From NCBI GenBank assembly GCA_020635435.1, contig JACJZU010000003.1, positions 481,304 to 545,303 on the forward strand: DNA of 64,000 nt. The letters run 5' to 3'. The notes beneath the pieces were generated by a model. That model did no database searches and was not told the origin of the DNA. It saw nothing but the letters and a program-made list of their open reading frames with translations. The DNA comes from Flavobacteriales bacterium (GTDB lineage: Bacteria; Bacteroidota; Bacteroidia; NS11-12g; UBA9320). Numbering within the stretch: the first letter of the stretch is position 1; the number at the start of each line of letters is the position of its first letter. A program made the position numbers and the translations under genes. Positions 44,297 through 53,589 of the stretch are shown here, one piece after another.

Positions 44297-47200
44297 TCGC
44301 ATCGGTGATACGGAGCATTCAGCTGCTCATAATTCTGACCATTCTTGTATCCAATTCCGGAATTGCACTCGGGCAAACCAAGGGATTCAGTAGAGATCCC
44401 GCCGTTTTCATAGTTGAATACGGCGAATTACTGGCTACCGCCGGCGACAAGAACGTGAGTTCCATGTTCGATACGCTCCGACAATACTGGACCGAAAACA
44501 CATTCAGTGAAGAACAGCAGGACATGGTCATCCGCATGGCCACGCAGATGCAACTGGGCAAATCCAAAGTGAAGCCCGATTTCGCGATCCTAACGGCTAC
44601 GCTCATTGCGGGAAAGGACAGCTCCGTGAATCCCGAAAAGTTCGACAATTGGCTGCAGGAATCCTATAAACTCCTCAAGATCGACAAGCCCCGTTTTCTG
44701 GATCTGCTGAACACAAGCAACCGGATCTTTAGGGATCAAACCCTGTACAGCGATGCTTCAAAACGCTGGATATTCACCGGTTCAGACTACAGCTTCGTGT
44801 TCGACAAGAACGACGTGTACGTCGACATAGCCTCCTGCGACCTCGTGAGTAAGGCCCCCGACGATCAGATGGCCATTCGATCTACCTCGGGTCGCTATAA
44901 TGTGCACACTAGATCGTTTCGGGGTACAAAGGGTACTATCAATTGGGAGCGGGTTGGAATTCCGGCCAGCGATTGTTACGCTGAGTTCGGTACTTACCAG
45001 ATCGACCTCAGCAAAGGTGAATTTGAAAAAGACAGTGTTTTATTCACATACACAGGTGTTCTCAGCGAAAAAGTACTCGGGAAGTTGAAGGACAAGAACT
45101 CCAGTGGCCGACTCTCCGATCAGCGTACCGATTTTTCAGATGCCCCCTATCCCGAGTTCACATCTTACAACAACGATCTCAAGATATCGGCATTTGGAGA
45201 TAAACAAGTCCGGTTCAGAGGTGGGTTTAAACTGGAAGGCAAAGAGATAAAAGGTGTTGGATCGGGCAAAAGGCCCGCCATTTTCGAATTCTACTACAAC
45301 GATATCTTAACTGTAAAGGTGGTATCAAGCCATTTCTCCATTACCGACGAAAAAATAACTGCACTCGAAACGGAAGCAACCGTTTATACGGATAGCGGGG
45401 AAATATTCCATCCCATGGTCAAGTTCTCTTTCCTTCGTGAAAAGAAAAAAATAACGCTAACCAGGGGGACCAAGGGGATCGAACAAGCTCCATTCTACGA
45501 TACCGATCACAACCTGGAAATTTGGGTGGATCAGATCATTTGGGAAATGACCCAACCGAGAATCGAATTTGATATGATCCTCGAAGAAGCCAAGGCACGC
45601 TTTGAGTCCAAGAACTTTTACCGGGAATTCAACTACGAACGCCTCCGTCTCGGAATGCTGAGTTACCACCCGATCACCAAGATCTACAAACATTGCATAA
45701 CCATCCGGTCCGACTCGTTCCAATTGGGCGATTATGCCCTGGCCATAGGTAGTAAAAAGGAAAATCTACTGCCTCAGATCTTCATGTTGGCGGACGAAGG
45801 ATTCATCTACTACAATTACAAAACCGAACAAGTCAAGGTAAAGGAGAAACTCTTCAATTATTACAAGAACCACTTCAAACTTGCCGATTATGACGTGATA
45901 CGCTTCGTATCGGTGATCGGTAAAAAACCCAATGCAGTTCTCAATCTGGTCAATTACGACCTGGAACTGGAAGGTGTGCGCCTTTTCCATTTCAGCGATT
46001 CGCAGAACGTGGTGGTGATGCCCCGAGAGCAAAAGGTAACTGTTAAGAACAACCGTCGTCTGAAATTCGCAGGACGGGTAACCGCCGGGCGATTCGATTT
46101 CTATGGGTCGAACTTTGACTTCAGCTATGAGAACTTCACGATCGAGGGATATCAGATCGATTCCATGAAACTTTTTTACCCCGACACACTCGGTGGGAAC
46201 TATTTGATACCGGTCAAATCCGTTCTGCGCGATCTGAACGGCACGCTGTACATCGACAAATCCAACAACAAATCCGGAATTACGGATTACCCGGAATATC
46301 CCCGGTTTGTGAGCCGGAGTCCGTCAGTTATTTCCTACGATAAGAAAGGGATTCACAACGGAGCCTATAAGAAGGACATTTTTCGTTTCGAGGTGGATCC
46401 ATTCACCATCGATAGTATGGACAATTTCACCATCACCGGATTGCGGTTTCCGGGAACTTTTGTTTCGGCCGGGATCGTTCCCGACTTCAAGTACGAAGCG
46501 TACATCATGAAGGATTACAGCCTCGGCTTTGAACGGGCCAATCCACCCGGTGGATACCCCATGTATGGCGGTAAGGGTCGGGGGAACATCGACATCAGTA
46601 TGAGTGAAGAAGGATTCAGGGCGAGAGGTGAGATCGATTACGAAGGTGCAAAACTCAAATCGCGCGACATCATCATGATGCCCGACTCGCTCAATGCGCA
46701 GGTCGAAGAATACAGCATAGCCAAATCTTCCAAGTATCCACGGCTGATGGCCCGGGATGTTTTCAGCCACTGGAAACCGAAAGGCGACTCCATGTACATC
46801 AATACCAAGGGACACGAAGTGGACATTTTCAGTGCAGGACAGGTATTTACCGGAAACCTGGTTCAGACCCCAAATCAACTGGCGGGTGGTGGGTTATTGG
46901 CCTGGGACAATGCCAAACTGCGATCCGAGGCTATTGTATTCGGACCCGAGAAAGCCGATGCAGCCGTTTCAAGCATTCAAATTGGAGATATCGACGCAGG
47001 CATGATATCCTTTGCATCGAATAACGTGAAAAGCCATATCGATTTTGAGAAGCGAACAGGCGATTTCAGGGCTAATGAACTTGGACAATTCGCTGAATTT
47101 GCATTCAATCAGTATGCTACCACCATGGATGACTTCAAGTGGGACATGAACCGAAAGACCATCCTCGTTACCTCGAGTGGCCGCATGAGTCCCGAAAAGA

Positions 47201-48708
47201 GCATCTTCCTGTCACGCAAGCACGAACAAAGTGGTTTGAGCTTCCAATCGACAAAGGCTCTGTTCGATATGAATACCGGCATCATTTACGCGGAAGAGAT
47301 CCCGCACATAGATATTGCCGACTCTCGTGCCTTCCCGTTTGAGGGAAAAGCGGTGATCGAGAAAGACGCCTTTATGCGCCCGCTTGAACAATCTAAACTG
47401 CTTGCAAGTCGCGAGAACAAGTATCATGAATTGTTCAACTGTACTTTGCGAATACAAGGTAAATATGCACTTGGCGGTGAGGGTTCGTACTACTTCAAGG
47501 ATAAGCACGATACCAAACAGGTGATTTTCTTTGATAAGATGAAGGTTACCCGCGACACCACTGTAAACGCTGGCGGCTATATTTCCGATTCAATGGCCTT
47601 CAGCATCTCACCAAAGATCGGATATAAGGGAGCAGTGGACCTTTTCAGCGATCAGGAATATCTGCGCTTTAATGGATATGCCAAGCCTCTACACACCTTT
47701 GCCGATTTCAACACACAATGGTTCCGCTACAGCAATCAACCCGATCCATCAAACGTGATCGTGAATGCCTCGGATCCCAAAAGTGAGATACGGAAGTCCC
47801 TCTCCGTTTCCATGAATATCGCACCGGTTGATTCAGTGAACGTTTATGCGAGCTTCTTTGATTACAAAAGATCATATGGTGACCTGGAGCTTACAACCGA
47901 TACAGGCATTCTTTATTACGATGAGTCGGAACAGACCTTCTTCGTGGGTGATAGCAATCGCCTGCTGAACAATGCCGCATCCGGCAGTTACCTCAGCTTC
48001 AATGAATCGACCCGGATGATCGAATCGCGTGGGGAGATCAACTTGGGTCTGGAACTGCAGGATAAATATTTCATTCGTCCCGCGGGACGGATCTTCAAGC
48101 ATGAAAGCGATACAGTGTTCAATATTGAGGCACTTTGGGCCATGCGCATGCTACTGCCCGACGAATGTTATGTGCGCATGCAGGAAGTGATCGCCAAGAA
48201 TGGTGCAGAAGCTCCTAAAGTGAATGTTAAGCGCGAGGATGTGCGCAGCCGTGTTGCAGAACTTCTTGAACCGAAGAAATTTGAGCGGGTTTGGAAGTCA
48301 GTACAGGAAAGTGGCAACCTCGATATAAATGGCGAGCTGGGTACCGACTTCATCTTCAGCAGCACCAATTTGGCCTATAACAAACGATTGGGTGCTTTTG
48401 CCGGATACGACCCAATCGAAATTGCCAGCATTAAAGACAAATCGATCAACCAGGCCTTCGATTCCCGAATACTCATTGAACAGAAGCGAAGCGGAACACT
48501 CATCATACTTTACATTCAGGTTTCCAAATACGATTGGTTCTATTTTGAATACCAGCGAGGCAACCTATTTATTGGTTCAACCGACAAAGAATTCAACGAA
48601 GCACTTCGCGACAAAGCAGGTAAGATCAATAAACAGGGGTATATCCTGAGGCCTGCCTCTCCCACCAAAGTGGATCGACAAATTGAAAAAATGGATACCC
48701 TCCGCTAA
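44263..48708 (+). CDS. Very large secreted protein of unknown function
   Basis: I do not recognise this family. The frame gives about 1480 aa. The signal peptide is clear (RKLIASVIRSIQLLIILTIL to ALGQ), but the start codon is not: ATG 44263 lies 34 bp inside prmA, TTG 44293 and GTG 44305 are alternatives that leave a shorter signal peptide. The rest is rich in beta strands with many aromatic and charged residues (FRGTKGTINWERVGIP, VRFRGGFKLEGKEIKGVG, YDVIRFVSVIGKKPNAVLNL), and no enzyme motif or sorting tail was found. It follows prmA closely and plsY starts 6 bp after its stop, so it is cotranscribed with housekeeping genes and is probably a conserved envelope protein of the lineage. No frame break is seen over 4.4 kb. 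Confidence 0.75.
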   Translation: MGSNYSPKRKLIASVIRSIQLLIILTILVSNSGIALGQTKGFSRDPAVFIVEYGELLATAGDKNVSSMFDTLRQYWTENTFSEEQQDMVIRMATQMQLGKSKVKPDFAILTATLIAGKDSSVNPEKFDNWLQESYKLLKIDKPRFLDLLNTSNRIFRDQTLYSDASKRWIFTGSDYSFVFDKNDVYVDIASCDLVSKAPDDQMAIRSTSGRYNVHTRSFRGTKGTINWERVGIPASDCYAEFGTYQIDLSKGEFEKDSVLFTYTGVLSEKVLGKLKDKNSSGRLSDQRTDFSDAPYPEFTSYNNDLKISAFGDKQVRFRGGFKLEGKEIKGVGSGKRPAIFEFYYNDILTVKVVSSHFSITDEKITALETEATVYTDSGEIFHPMVKFSFLREKKKITLTRGTKGIEQAPFYDTDHNLEIWVDQIIWEMTQPRIEFDMILEEAKARFESKNFYREFNYERLRLGMLSYHPITKIYKHCITIRSDSFQLGDYALAIGSKKENLLPQIFMLADEGFIYYNYKTEQVKVKEKLFNYYKNHFKLADYDVIRFVSVIGKKPNAVLNLVNYDLELEGVRLFHFSDSQNVVVMPREQKVTVKNNRRLKFAGRVTAGRFDFYGSNFDFSYENFTIEGYQIDSMKLFYPDTLGGNYLIPVKSVLRDLNGTLYIDKSNNKSGITDYPEYPRFVSRSPSVISYDKKGIHNGAYKKDIFRFEVDPFTIDSMDNFTITGLRFPGTFVSAGIVPDFKYEAYIMKDYSLGFERANPPGGYPMYGGKGRGNIDISMSEEGFRARGEIDYEGAKLKSRDIIMMPDSLNAQVEEYSIAKSSKYPRLMARDVFSHWKPKGDSMYINTKGHEVDIFSAGQVFTGNLVQTPNQLAGGGLLAWDNAKLRSEAIVFGPEKADAAVSSIQIGDIDAGMISFASNNVKSHIDFEKRTGDFRANELGQFAEFAFNQYATTMDDFKWDMNRKTILVTSSGRMSPEKSIFLSRKHEQSGLSFQSTKALFDMNTGIIYAEEIPHIDIADSRAFPFEGKAVIEKDAFMRPLEQSKLLASRENKYHELFNCTLRIQGKYALGGEGSYYFKDKHDTKQVIFFDKMKVTRDTTVNAGGYISDSMAFSISPKIGYKGAVDLFSDQEYLRFNGYAKPLHTFADFNTQWFRYSNQPDPSNVIVNASDPKSEIRKSLSVSMNIAPVDSVNVYASFFDYKRSYGDLELTTDTGILYYDESEQTFFVGDSNRLLNNAASGSYLSFNESTRMIESRGEINLGLELQDKYFIRPAGRIFKHESDTVFNIEALWAMRMLLPDECYVRMQEVIAKNGAEAPKVNVKREDVRSRVAELLEPKKFERVWKSVQESGNLDINGELGTDFIFSSTNLAYNKRLGAFAGYDPIEIASIKDKSINQAFDSRILIEQKRSGTLIILYIQVSKYDWFYFEYQRGNLFIGSTDKEFNEALRDKAGKINKQGYILRPASPTKVDRQIEKMDTLR

Positions 48709-48714
48709 GCGTAA

Positions 48715-49329
48715 ATGGAAACTCAAGTAATTATAATCGGGATCGCGGCTTATGTATTGGGATCATTACCTATAGCTGTATTGGTAAGTCGGGGTTTTCA
48801 CGGAAAGGACATACGCGAACACGGAAGCGGCAATGCCGGAGCGACCAATGTATTTAGAGTTCTAGGGAAAAAAACCGGTACCGCCGTGTTGCTTCTCGAT
48901 ATACTCAAAGGTTTTACAGCCTGTAATCTCGTTTACCTCTCCACTTCACCTATCATTTTCGAGAATCTCATTCCGGCCAAGATCGTTCTAGGTCTTTGGG
49001 CTGTGATCGGACATTTGTACCCGGTTTTTGCCGGTTTTAAAGGTGGAAAAGGTATCGCTACACTACTTGGAATGGTGTTCGCCTTGCATTATTTGCTCGC
49101 ATTGGCCTGCATCGGGGTTTTTCTTGTTGTTTTGCTCAGCACTCAAATGGTGAGTCTCGCCTCTATAACGGCTGCACTTTCCTTTAGTTTTTTCGTATTT
49201 CTGATCTTCGGGTTCGAGGAAGTCAAATTGCTGGAATTTGGTTTTGTAGCAGCTGCATTGGTATTATTCACACACCGAAGCAACTTGAAACGAATCTGGA
49301 ATGGAACCGAGAACAAGGTGAATATTTAA
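48715..49329 (+). CDS. plsY: Glycerol-3-phosphate acyltransferase PlsY
   Basis: Inner-membrane enzyme that transfers an acyl group from acyl-phosphate to glycerol-3-phosphate, the first step of phospholipid synthesis. 204 aa with about five helices. Family motifs: GSGNAGATNVFRVLGKKTG (acceptor site, about residues 37-55) and HLYPVFAGFKGGKGIAT (about 101-117). It starts 6 bp after the large secreted protein gene. Confidence 0.96.
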   Translation: METQVIIIGIAAYVLGSLPIAVLVSRGFHGKDIREHGSGNAGATNVFRVLGKKTGTAVLLLDILKGFTACNLVYLSTSPIIFENLIPAKIVLGLWAVIGHLYPVFAGFKGGKGIATLLGMVFALHYLLALACIGVFLVVLLSTQMVSLASITAALSFSFFVFLIFGFEEVKLLEFGFVAAALVLFTHRSNLKRIWNGTENKVNI

Positions 49330-49347
49330 TTTTTCATGAACACGACT

Positions 49348-49355
49348 TAAATTTG
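49348..49355 (+). promoter_or_regulatory. -7 box of clpS
   Basis: TAAATTTG matches TAnnTTTG, 36 bp before the clpS start, with a TTTTT run about 19 bp upstream as a weak -33. Confidence 0.45.
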
Positions 49356-49391
49356 TTTGTTGTGTTCTTACACAGCCTTGTCTTTTAAGGG

Positions 49392-49691
49392 ATGAACAGA
49401 AGCAATTTTCACAATTCAGGGTGGAAGTATCAGGAAGAAGACGAAATACTTCTTGATGTTTTAGGTGGTTACGCCATCATTCTTTACAACGATGATGTCA
49501 ACACTTTTGACCATGTGATCGATTGTTTGGTCAAATATTGTGAACACGATCCCCTTCAAGCCGAACAATGCTCACTCATCGTGCATTACAAAGGAAAGTG
49601 TGCCGTTATGCACGGGGGCAACCGTGAATTGGTTCCGGTATGTGAGGCACTGTGCGGTCAAGGACTAAGTGCTGTGATCGAAGAAGCCTGA
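49392..49691 (+). CDS. clpS: ATP-dependent Clp protease adaptor ClpS
   Basis: N-degron adaptor that delivers substrates to ClpAP. The 99-aa protein has the ClpS core at residues 25-97: YAIILYNDDVNTFDHVID (with the NDD of the N-degron pocket), a helix ending in CEHDPLQAEQC, and KGKCAVMHGGNRELVPVCEAL. The N-terminal extension is short and polar, as usual. It stands between plsY and rpsP with its own putative promoter. Confidence 0.9.
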   Translation: MNRSNFHNSGWKYQEEDEILLDVLGGYAIILYNDDVNTFDHVIDCLVKYCEHDPLQAEQCSLIVHYKGKCAVMHGGNRELVPVCEALCGQGLSAVIEEA

Positions 49692-49808
49692 ACCCAAACC
49701 CAGACCAGACCTAAAAAGTCACCTCTCCGATCTCTCTTGTTTATTTCATGAATTAATCAGAATTTTGCGGCCCTCCGGAATGGAGACCCGGAGATTAAAA
49801 ATAGATAA

Positions 49809-50429
49809 ATGGCAGTAAAATTAAGATTAGCTAGAAATGGTCGCAAGAAGCGTCCATTCTACCAAATTGTGGTGGCGGATGAGCGTGCTCCGAGGGATGG
49901 TAGATTCATCGCAAAACTGGGAACTTACAATCCGGTAACCAATCCGGCTACCATCAGCATTGATGTTGATGGCGCAGTTTCCTGGTTGCAGAAAGGTGCA
50001 ATCCCGACAGACACAGTTCGCGCAATTTTGAGTTACAAGGGTGTATTGTACAAGAATCACCTTGTTAACGGTGTGAAAAAAGGAGCTTTCCCGGAAGAGG
50101 AGATCGAGTCGAGATTCTCAGCTTGGTTGGAGCAAAAGGAAAATCAGATCCAGGGCAAACGCGATCGATTGTCCGATGCTAAAAATCAACAGGCTCAGGA
50201 AGCTCTGGAACGTGAAAGTAAGAGACGTCAGGCTAAGGCTGCGGCTATCCTCAGCAAAACCTCCGAGCTTGCCGGAGAAGTAGCCTCTGAAGAGACCGCC
50301 ACTGAAGAAGAAGCAACGGCAGCTGAAGTTGAAGCTACAACTGAAGGAAACGTTTCTACGGAAGAAACTCCCGTAGCGGAAGAAACTCCGGCTGCAGAAG
50401 AATCCACTGAGGAAGCACCTGCGGAATAA
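49809..50429 (+). CDS. rpsP: 30S ribosomal protein S16 with acidic tail
   Basis: Small-subunit ribosomal protein. Residues 1-85 are the S16 fold (AVKLRLARNGRKKRPFYQIV, DGRFIAKLGTYNPV). The rest, about 120 residues, is a low-complexity Ala/Glu/Thr-rich tail (ATEEEATAAEVEATTEG, EETPAAEESTEEAPAE) that starts with a charged helix. Long tails on S16 are common in Bacteroidota. rimM follows after 5 bp, the usual neighbour. A GAATTTTG sequence at 49760, one mismatch from the -7 consensus, may be its promoter. Confidence 0.95.
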   Translation: MAVKLRLARNGRKKRPFYQIVVADERAPRDGRFIAKLGTYNPVTNPATISIDVDGAVSWLQKGAIPTDTVRAILSYKGVLYKNHLVNGVKKGAFPEEEIESRFSAWLEQKENQIQGKRDRLSDAKNQQAQEALERESKRRQAKAAAILSKTSELAGEVASEETATEEEATAAEVEATTEGNVSTEETPVAEETPAAEESTEEAPAE

Positions 50430-50434
50430 TCCGT

Positions 50435-50938
50435 ATGATCTTCAACGCAGGTCGCCTGCAGCCCCTCGGCTTCGTAAGAAAGCTGCACGGATTTAACGGC
50501 GGTCTGAAAGCCGTTGCTCAAAGCAACGCGCTTCTAAATATAAAGGAACCCGTATTCTTTCTATTCGATGGAAAACCGGTTCCTTTTTTTATTTCAGCTC
50601 TCGAAGGGAATGAAGATGAACCGATCTTGTTTCTCGAAGAGATCAATTCGGAGGAAAAAGCGAAGATCTTCCTGGGAAAAGAATATTTTCAGCAGGGAGA
50701 TCCTGAGCAACAATTCAGCACCGACCAATTGATCGGCTGGTCCATACTCGACAAAGGCCATGCGGTTGGGAAAGTGCTCGGCATCATACCACGTCCACAT
50801 CAGCTATTGCTGGAAGTGAGTCGAAATGAGGGGACGGTTCTGATCCCATTGGCCGAAGAATGGATCGTCGAAATAGATGAAGAAAACGCTACATTGAACC
50901 TTGATCTCCCCGAAGGGATACTCGAGATCAATGAATAG
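50435..50938 (+). CDS. rimM: 16S rRNA processing protein RimM
   Basis: Ribosome maturation factor that assists 30S head assembly. The 167-aa product has the RimM N-terminal beta-barrel (LGFVRKLHGFNGGLKAV) and the PRC-barrel domain (LIGWSILDKGHAVGKVLG, VLIPLAEEWIVEID). It directly follows rpsP and its last 11 bases overlap the convergent greA-like gene. Confidence 0.92.
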   Translation: MIFNAGRLQPLGFVRKLHGFNGGLKAVAQSNALLNIKEPVFFLFDGKPVPFFISALEGNEDEPILFLEEINSEEKAKIFLGKEYFQQGDPEQQFSTDQLIGWSILDKGHAVGKVLGIIPRPHQLLLEVSRNEGTVLIPLAEEWIVEIDEENATLNLDLPEGILEINE

Positions 50939-51386
50939 CCTCGATCAGGTAATCGATCTCATTAAAATGCACAACATCATCAGCTTTGTGTCCCATAAAT
51001 GCCTGAGCAAGAGGCGTTAGACCGGACATGCACATGATGGGCTCGTGATTCACCATTACCTTGCCCACGCTCACGCTAATATAAAAGAATCCATGGTCGG
51101 TGCGCACCAGGGAACCCGTTTCAACTACGTGGTGCGCATCCTTCGGATCGATCTTCACCAGAAGTTGCTTCATGTGCATCAAATTCGTCATGTGCTTATT
51201 GGCCTTTTCAACTTCCCACTGCATTTGAGCCTTGGCAACTTCATGCTTGTCGCCTGCAGTATTTTTATCCTCCGAATTAGCGGCCTCCTGTAAATTATCA
51301 ATGACCTCTTTCTGATCCCGGATGCGCTCTTCGATCAGGGAGGATACGGCTTCATGAACTTGTTTTTTTGTGATCGTGGCTAACAT
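50928..51386 (-). CDS. GreA/GreB-family transcription elongation factor
   Basis: Protein of about 153 aa that rescues backtracked RNA polymerase or binds its secondary channel. Residues 1-85 form the coiled-coil arm (HEAVSSLIEERIRDQKEVID, HEVAKAQMQWEVEKANKHMT) and the rest the FKBP-like GreA C domain (GSLVRTDHGFFYISVSVGKV, GLTPLAQAFMGHKADDVVHF). The acidic tip present in GreA is less clear here, so a related regulator is possible. The start is the ATG at 51386. It runs opposite to its neighbours and splits the rpsP-rimM-trmD block. Confidence 0.8.
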   Translation of the reverse strand: MLATITKKQVHEAVSSLIEERIRDQKEVIDNLQEAANSEDKNTAGDKHEVAKAQMQWEVEKANKHMTNLMHMKQLLVKIDPKDAHHVVETGSLVRTDHGFFYISVSVGKVMVNHEPIMCMSGLTPLAQAFMGHKADDVVHFNEIDYLIEAIH

Positions 51387-51474
51387 GGATCGAACTTCTG
51401 CATGTCCAAATTTACACAAACAGAATTCTAAAAACTTGAAACCCATTATCCTTCAGGTAACTATCTTGCGAGTT

Positions 51475-52869
51475 GTGAATAAAAACTCTCCCGGCGGGAA
51501 GCTCTTTTTCCTTCTTTTAGGTGCACTCGTGCTGATGGGAGCTGCCTTTTACAATGGCTTCCCCCTGGTGTTTTCTGATACCGGTATGTACATTAAGTCG
51601 GGTATGGAGGGTTTTGTGCCTGTGGACCGCCCGATCCTTTACGGGCTGCTCATTCGGGGATTCGCTTTCGTTGATCTTTGGGGACTCATATTTTTTCAAT
51701 CTTTCACCCTCTCCTATTTGCTCTGGTCGTCCCTACCAAAGCCGAATATGAAGGGGATAGTATTTCTGATCCTCCTTGTCTTGCTTTCATTCTTTTCATC
51801 CGTATCATGGTATTGTGGTCAACTGATGCCCGACATTTGGATCGCAATTGCATGTCTGGCTTTTTTCGTGTTGTACGCCATGAAGGAACCACCGGTGCTC
51901 CGGCAACTAACAGTTGCACTGATACTATGCATCAGTTTGATGGTCCATTTCTCGCACCTGGCGATATTTCTGGTTGTGTTGGTGGTAACGGGACTTTATG
52001 ATCTGCGAAGCCGAAAATTCCGTGAACGGTTGCGGGTTTATCTGTTTTTTTTGGCAGTTCTGATCGCCTCCATCCTGGGAACGGCTGGATTGAATGCACA
52101 ATATGAAAAAGGTTTCCAATTTGCGACCGGATCGAATACTTTTTATATGGGATGGCTTCTAGATGCCGGCATTTTGGATCGCTACCTGAGTGAAACGACA
52201 CAAGATCCGGGTTCCATTTGGGCTGTGGATCCCTCCGATCTGCCTCCAACAAGCAGGGAATTGCTCTGGTCTCCTGAGAGCATTGTACAGCAGGCCGGTG
52301 GATGGGAAGTCGCTGCGGAGGAGAACGGCCGGATCATTCGCGATATTTTGGGAAACCCGAAATACTGGCCTCAGCTCATCCGTCATATTTTCATATCCAC
52401 AGCAGGTCAGGTCCTTCAGAACGATGTGGGCTCCGGTCTGCCATCCACCTGGTATCGCAGGGAGGGAAGCCCTCCCTTCGATCAGATCGCGATCCATTTT
52501 CCGGGATCCCTGCGACCTTATCTCAATTCCAGACAAAATGGGAATCTTTGGGAACAGGAACTCAATTTCAACACCATAAATGCATACAATCGCCTATTGA
52601 TCTTCCTCTCTGCTTTGCTGATCCTCGGAAGCTACACCTCCAGAATTCAGGATATCATTTCTGAAGGACTAAAAAAGTTGCGCAACGTCGCATTGCTGTT
52701 TATTGTTTCCAATGCAGTCGTATGCGCGGGTCTGGCCAATGTTTACGATCGTCTGCAAAGCCGGATATCCTGGCTATTGATCCTGGTTGGGATATTGATC
52801 ATCATGGAACTCTTCGCACATTTCGTCTTGACACGCTTGCATCAACGCGATTGGATGCAGAGCCCTTAA
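51475..52869 (+). CDS. Polytopic membrane protein, possibly GT-C glycosyltransferase-like
   Basis: About 465 aa with roughly ten membrane helices (for example KLFFLLLGALVLMGAAFYNG, GIVFLILLVLLSFFSSVS, LTVALILCISLMVHFSHLAI). After the first helix a loop reads FPLVFSDTGMYIKSGMEG, an acidic loop placed like the catalytic D/E of GT-C enzymes, followed by RPILYGLLIRG. That resemblance is topological only. A 160-residue external segment lies between helices (NTFYMGWLLDAGILDRYL to LRPYLNSRQNG). The start is set at GTG 51475 since upstream residues are polar and lie across the divergent greA start; TTG 51466 is equally possible. trmD follows after 9 bp. Confidence 0.6.
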   Translation: MNKNSPGGKLFFLLLGALVLMGAAFYNGFPLVFSDTGMYIKSGMEGFVPVDRPILYGLLIRGFAFVDLWGLIFFQSFTLSYLLWSSLPKPNMKGIVFLILLVLLSFFSSVSWYCGQLMPDIWIAIACLAFFVLYAMKEPPVLRQLTVALILCISLMVHFSHLAIFLVVLVVTGLYDLRSRKFRERLRVYLFFLAVLIASILGTAGLNAQYEKGFQFATGSNTFYMGWLLDAGILDRYLSETTQDPGSIWAVDPSDLPPTSRELLWSPESIVQQAGGWEVAAEENGRIIRDILGNPKYWPQLIRHIFISTAGQVLQNDVGSGLPSTWYRREGSPPFDQIAIHFPGSLRPYLNSRQNGNLWEQELNFNTINAYNRLLIFLSALLILGSYTSRIQDIISEGLKKLRNVALLFIVSNAVVCAGLANVYDRLQSRISWLLILVGILIIMELFAHFVLTRLHQRDWMQSP

Positions 52870-52874
52870 TTTTG
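52867..52874 (+). promoter_or_regulatory. -7 box next to trmD start
   Basis: TAATTTTG matches TAnnTTTG but lies only 4 bp before the trmD ATG, and its first 3 bases are the stop of the previous gene. If active, the trmD message would be leaderless. Confidence 0.35.
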
Positions 52875-52878
52875 TGGC

Positions 52879-53559
52879 ATGCGCATCGACATTATCACAG
52901 TACTTCCGCCACTACTCAAAGGCCCTTTGGACGAAAGCATTCTCAAACGTGGGATGCAAAAAGGAATACTGGATATTCGTGTCCATGACCTAAGGCCATA
53001 TGGCCTGGGTAAACACTTACAGGTCGACGACGAACCTTACGGAGGCCATGCAGGAATGGTGATGATGGTCGAGCCGATCGCAAATTGCATCCGTGAACTT
53101 CAGAAAAATTGCACATACGATGAGATCATTTATATGACCCCGGATGGCAAGAGGTTCGATCAGCGGATGGCAAATTCTCTTTCGCTAAAGAAAAACTTAC
53201 TGATACTTTGCGGGCACTACAAAGGGATCGACGAGCGGATCAGGGAATTGTTCATCACGATGGAAATTTCCATTGGCGACTATGTGCTCACTGGGGGGGA
53301 ACTTGCTGCAGCGGTGGTTACTGATGCCATCTGCCGTTTGGTTCCCGGGGTGTTGAATGATGAATCCTCCGCATTGAGTGATAGTTTTCAGGATAATTTA
53401 CTTGCTCCACCGGTATATACGCGACCGGCTGAATATGAAGGCCTGCACGTTCCGGAAATACTCCGATCAGGCAATTTTGGTGCGATCGAAAAATGGGAAC
53501 ACGAAGAGGCATTGAGAAGAACCCTAGAACGGCGGCCGGATCTGTTGGAAGATGTCTGA
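52879..53559 (+). CDS. trmD: tRNA (guanine-N1)-methyltransferase TrmD
   Basis: SAM-dependent trefoil-knot enzyme that methylates G37 of tRNAs with pyrimidine-rich anticodons. The 226-aa protein shows RIDIITVLPPLLKGPLDESI, DDEPYGGHAGMVMMVEPI, the knot LLILCGHYKGIDERI, SIGDYVLTGGELAA and DSFQDNLLAPPVYTRPAEY. All are standard. In many bacteria rpsP, rimM and trmD are adjacent; here a membrane protein gene and a convergent greA-like gene intervene. Confidence 0.96.
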   Translation: MRIDIITVLPPLLKGPLDESILKRGMQKGILDIRVHDLRPYGLGKHLQVDDEPYGGHAGMVMMVEPIANCIRELQKNCTYDEIIYMTPDGKRFDQRMANSLSLKKNLLILCGHYKGIDERIRELFITMEISIGDYVLTGGELAAAVVTDAICRLVPGVLNDESSALSDSFQDNLLAPPVYTRPAEYEGLHVPEILRSGNFGAIEKWEHEEALRRTLERRPDLLEDV

Positions 53560-53589
53560 TCCGGGTTAAGCAAGCTTATTTTCGCATGT

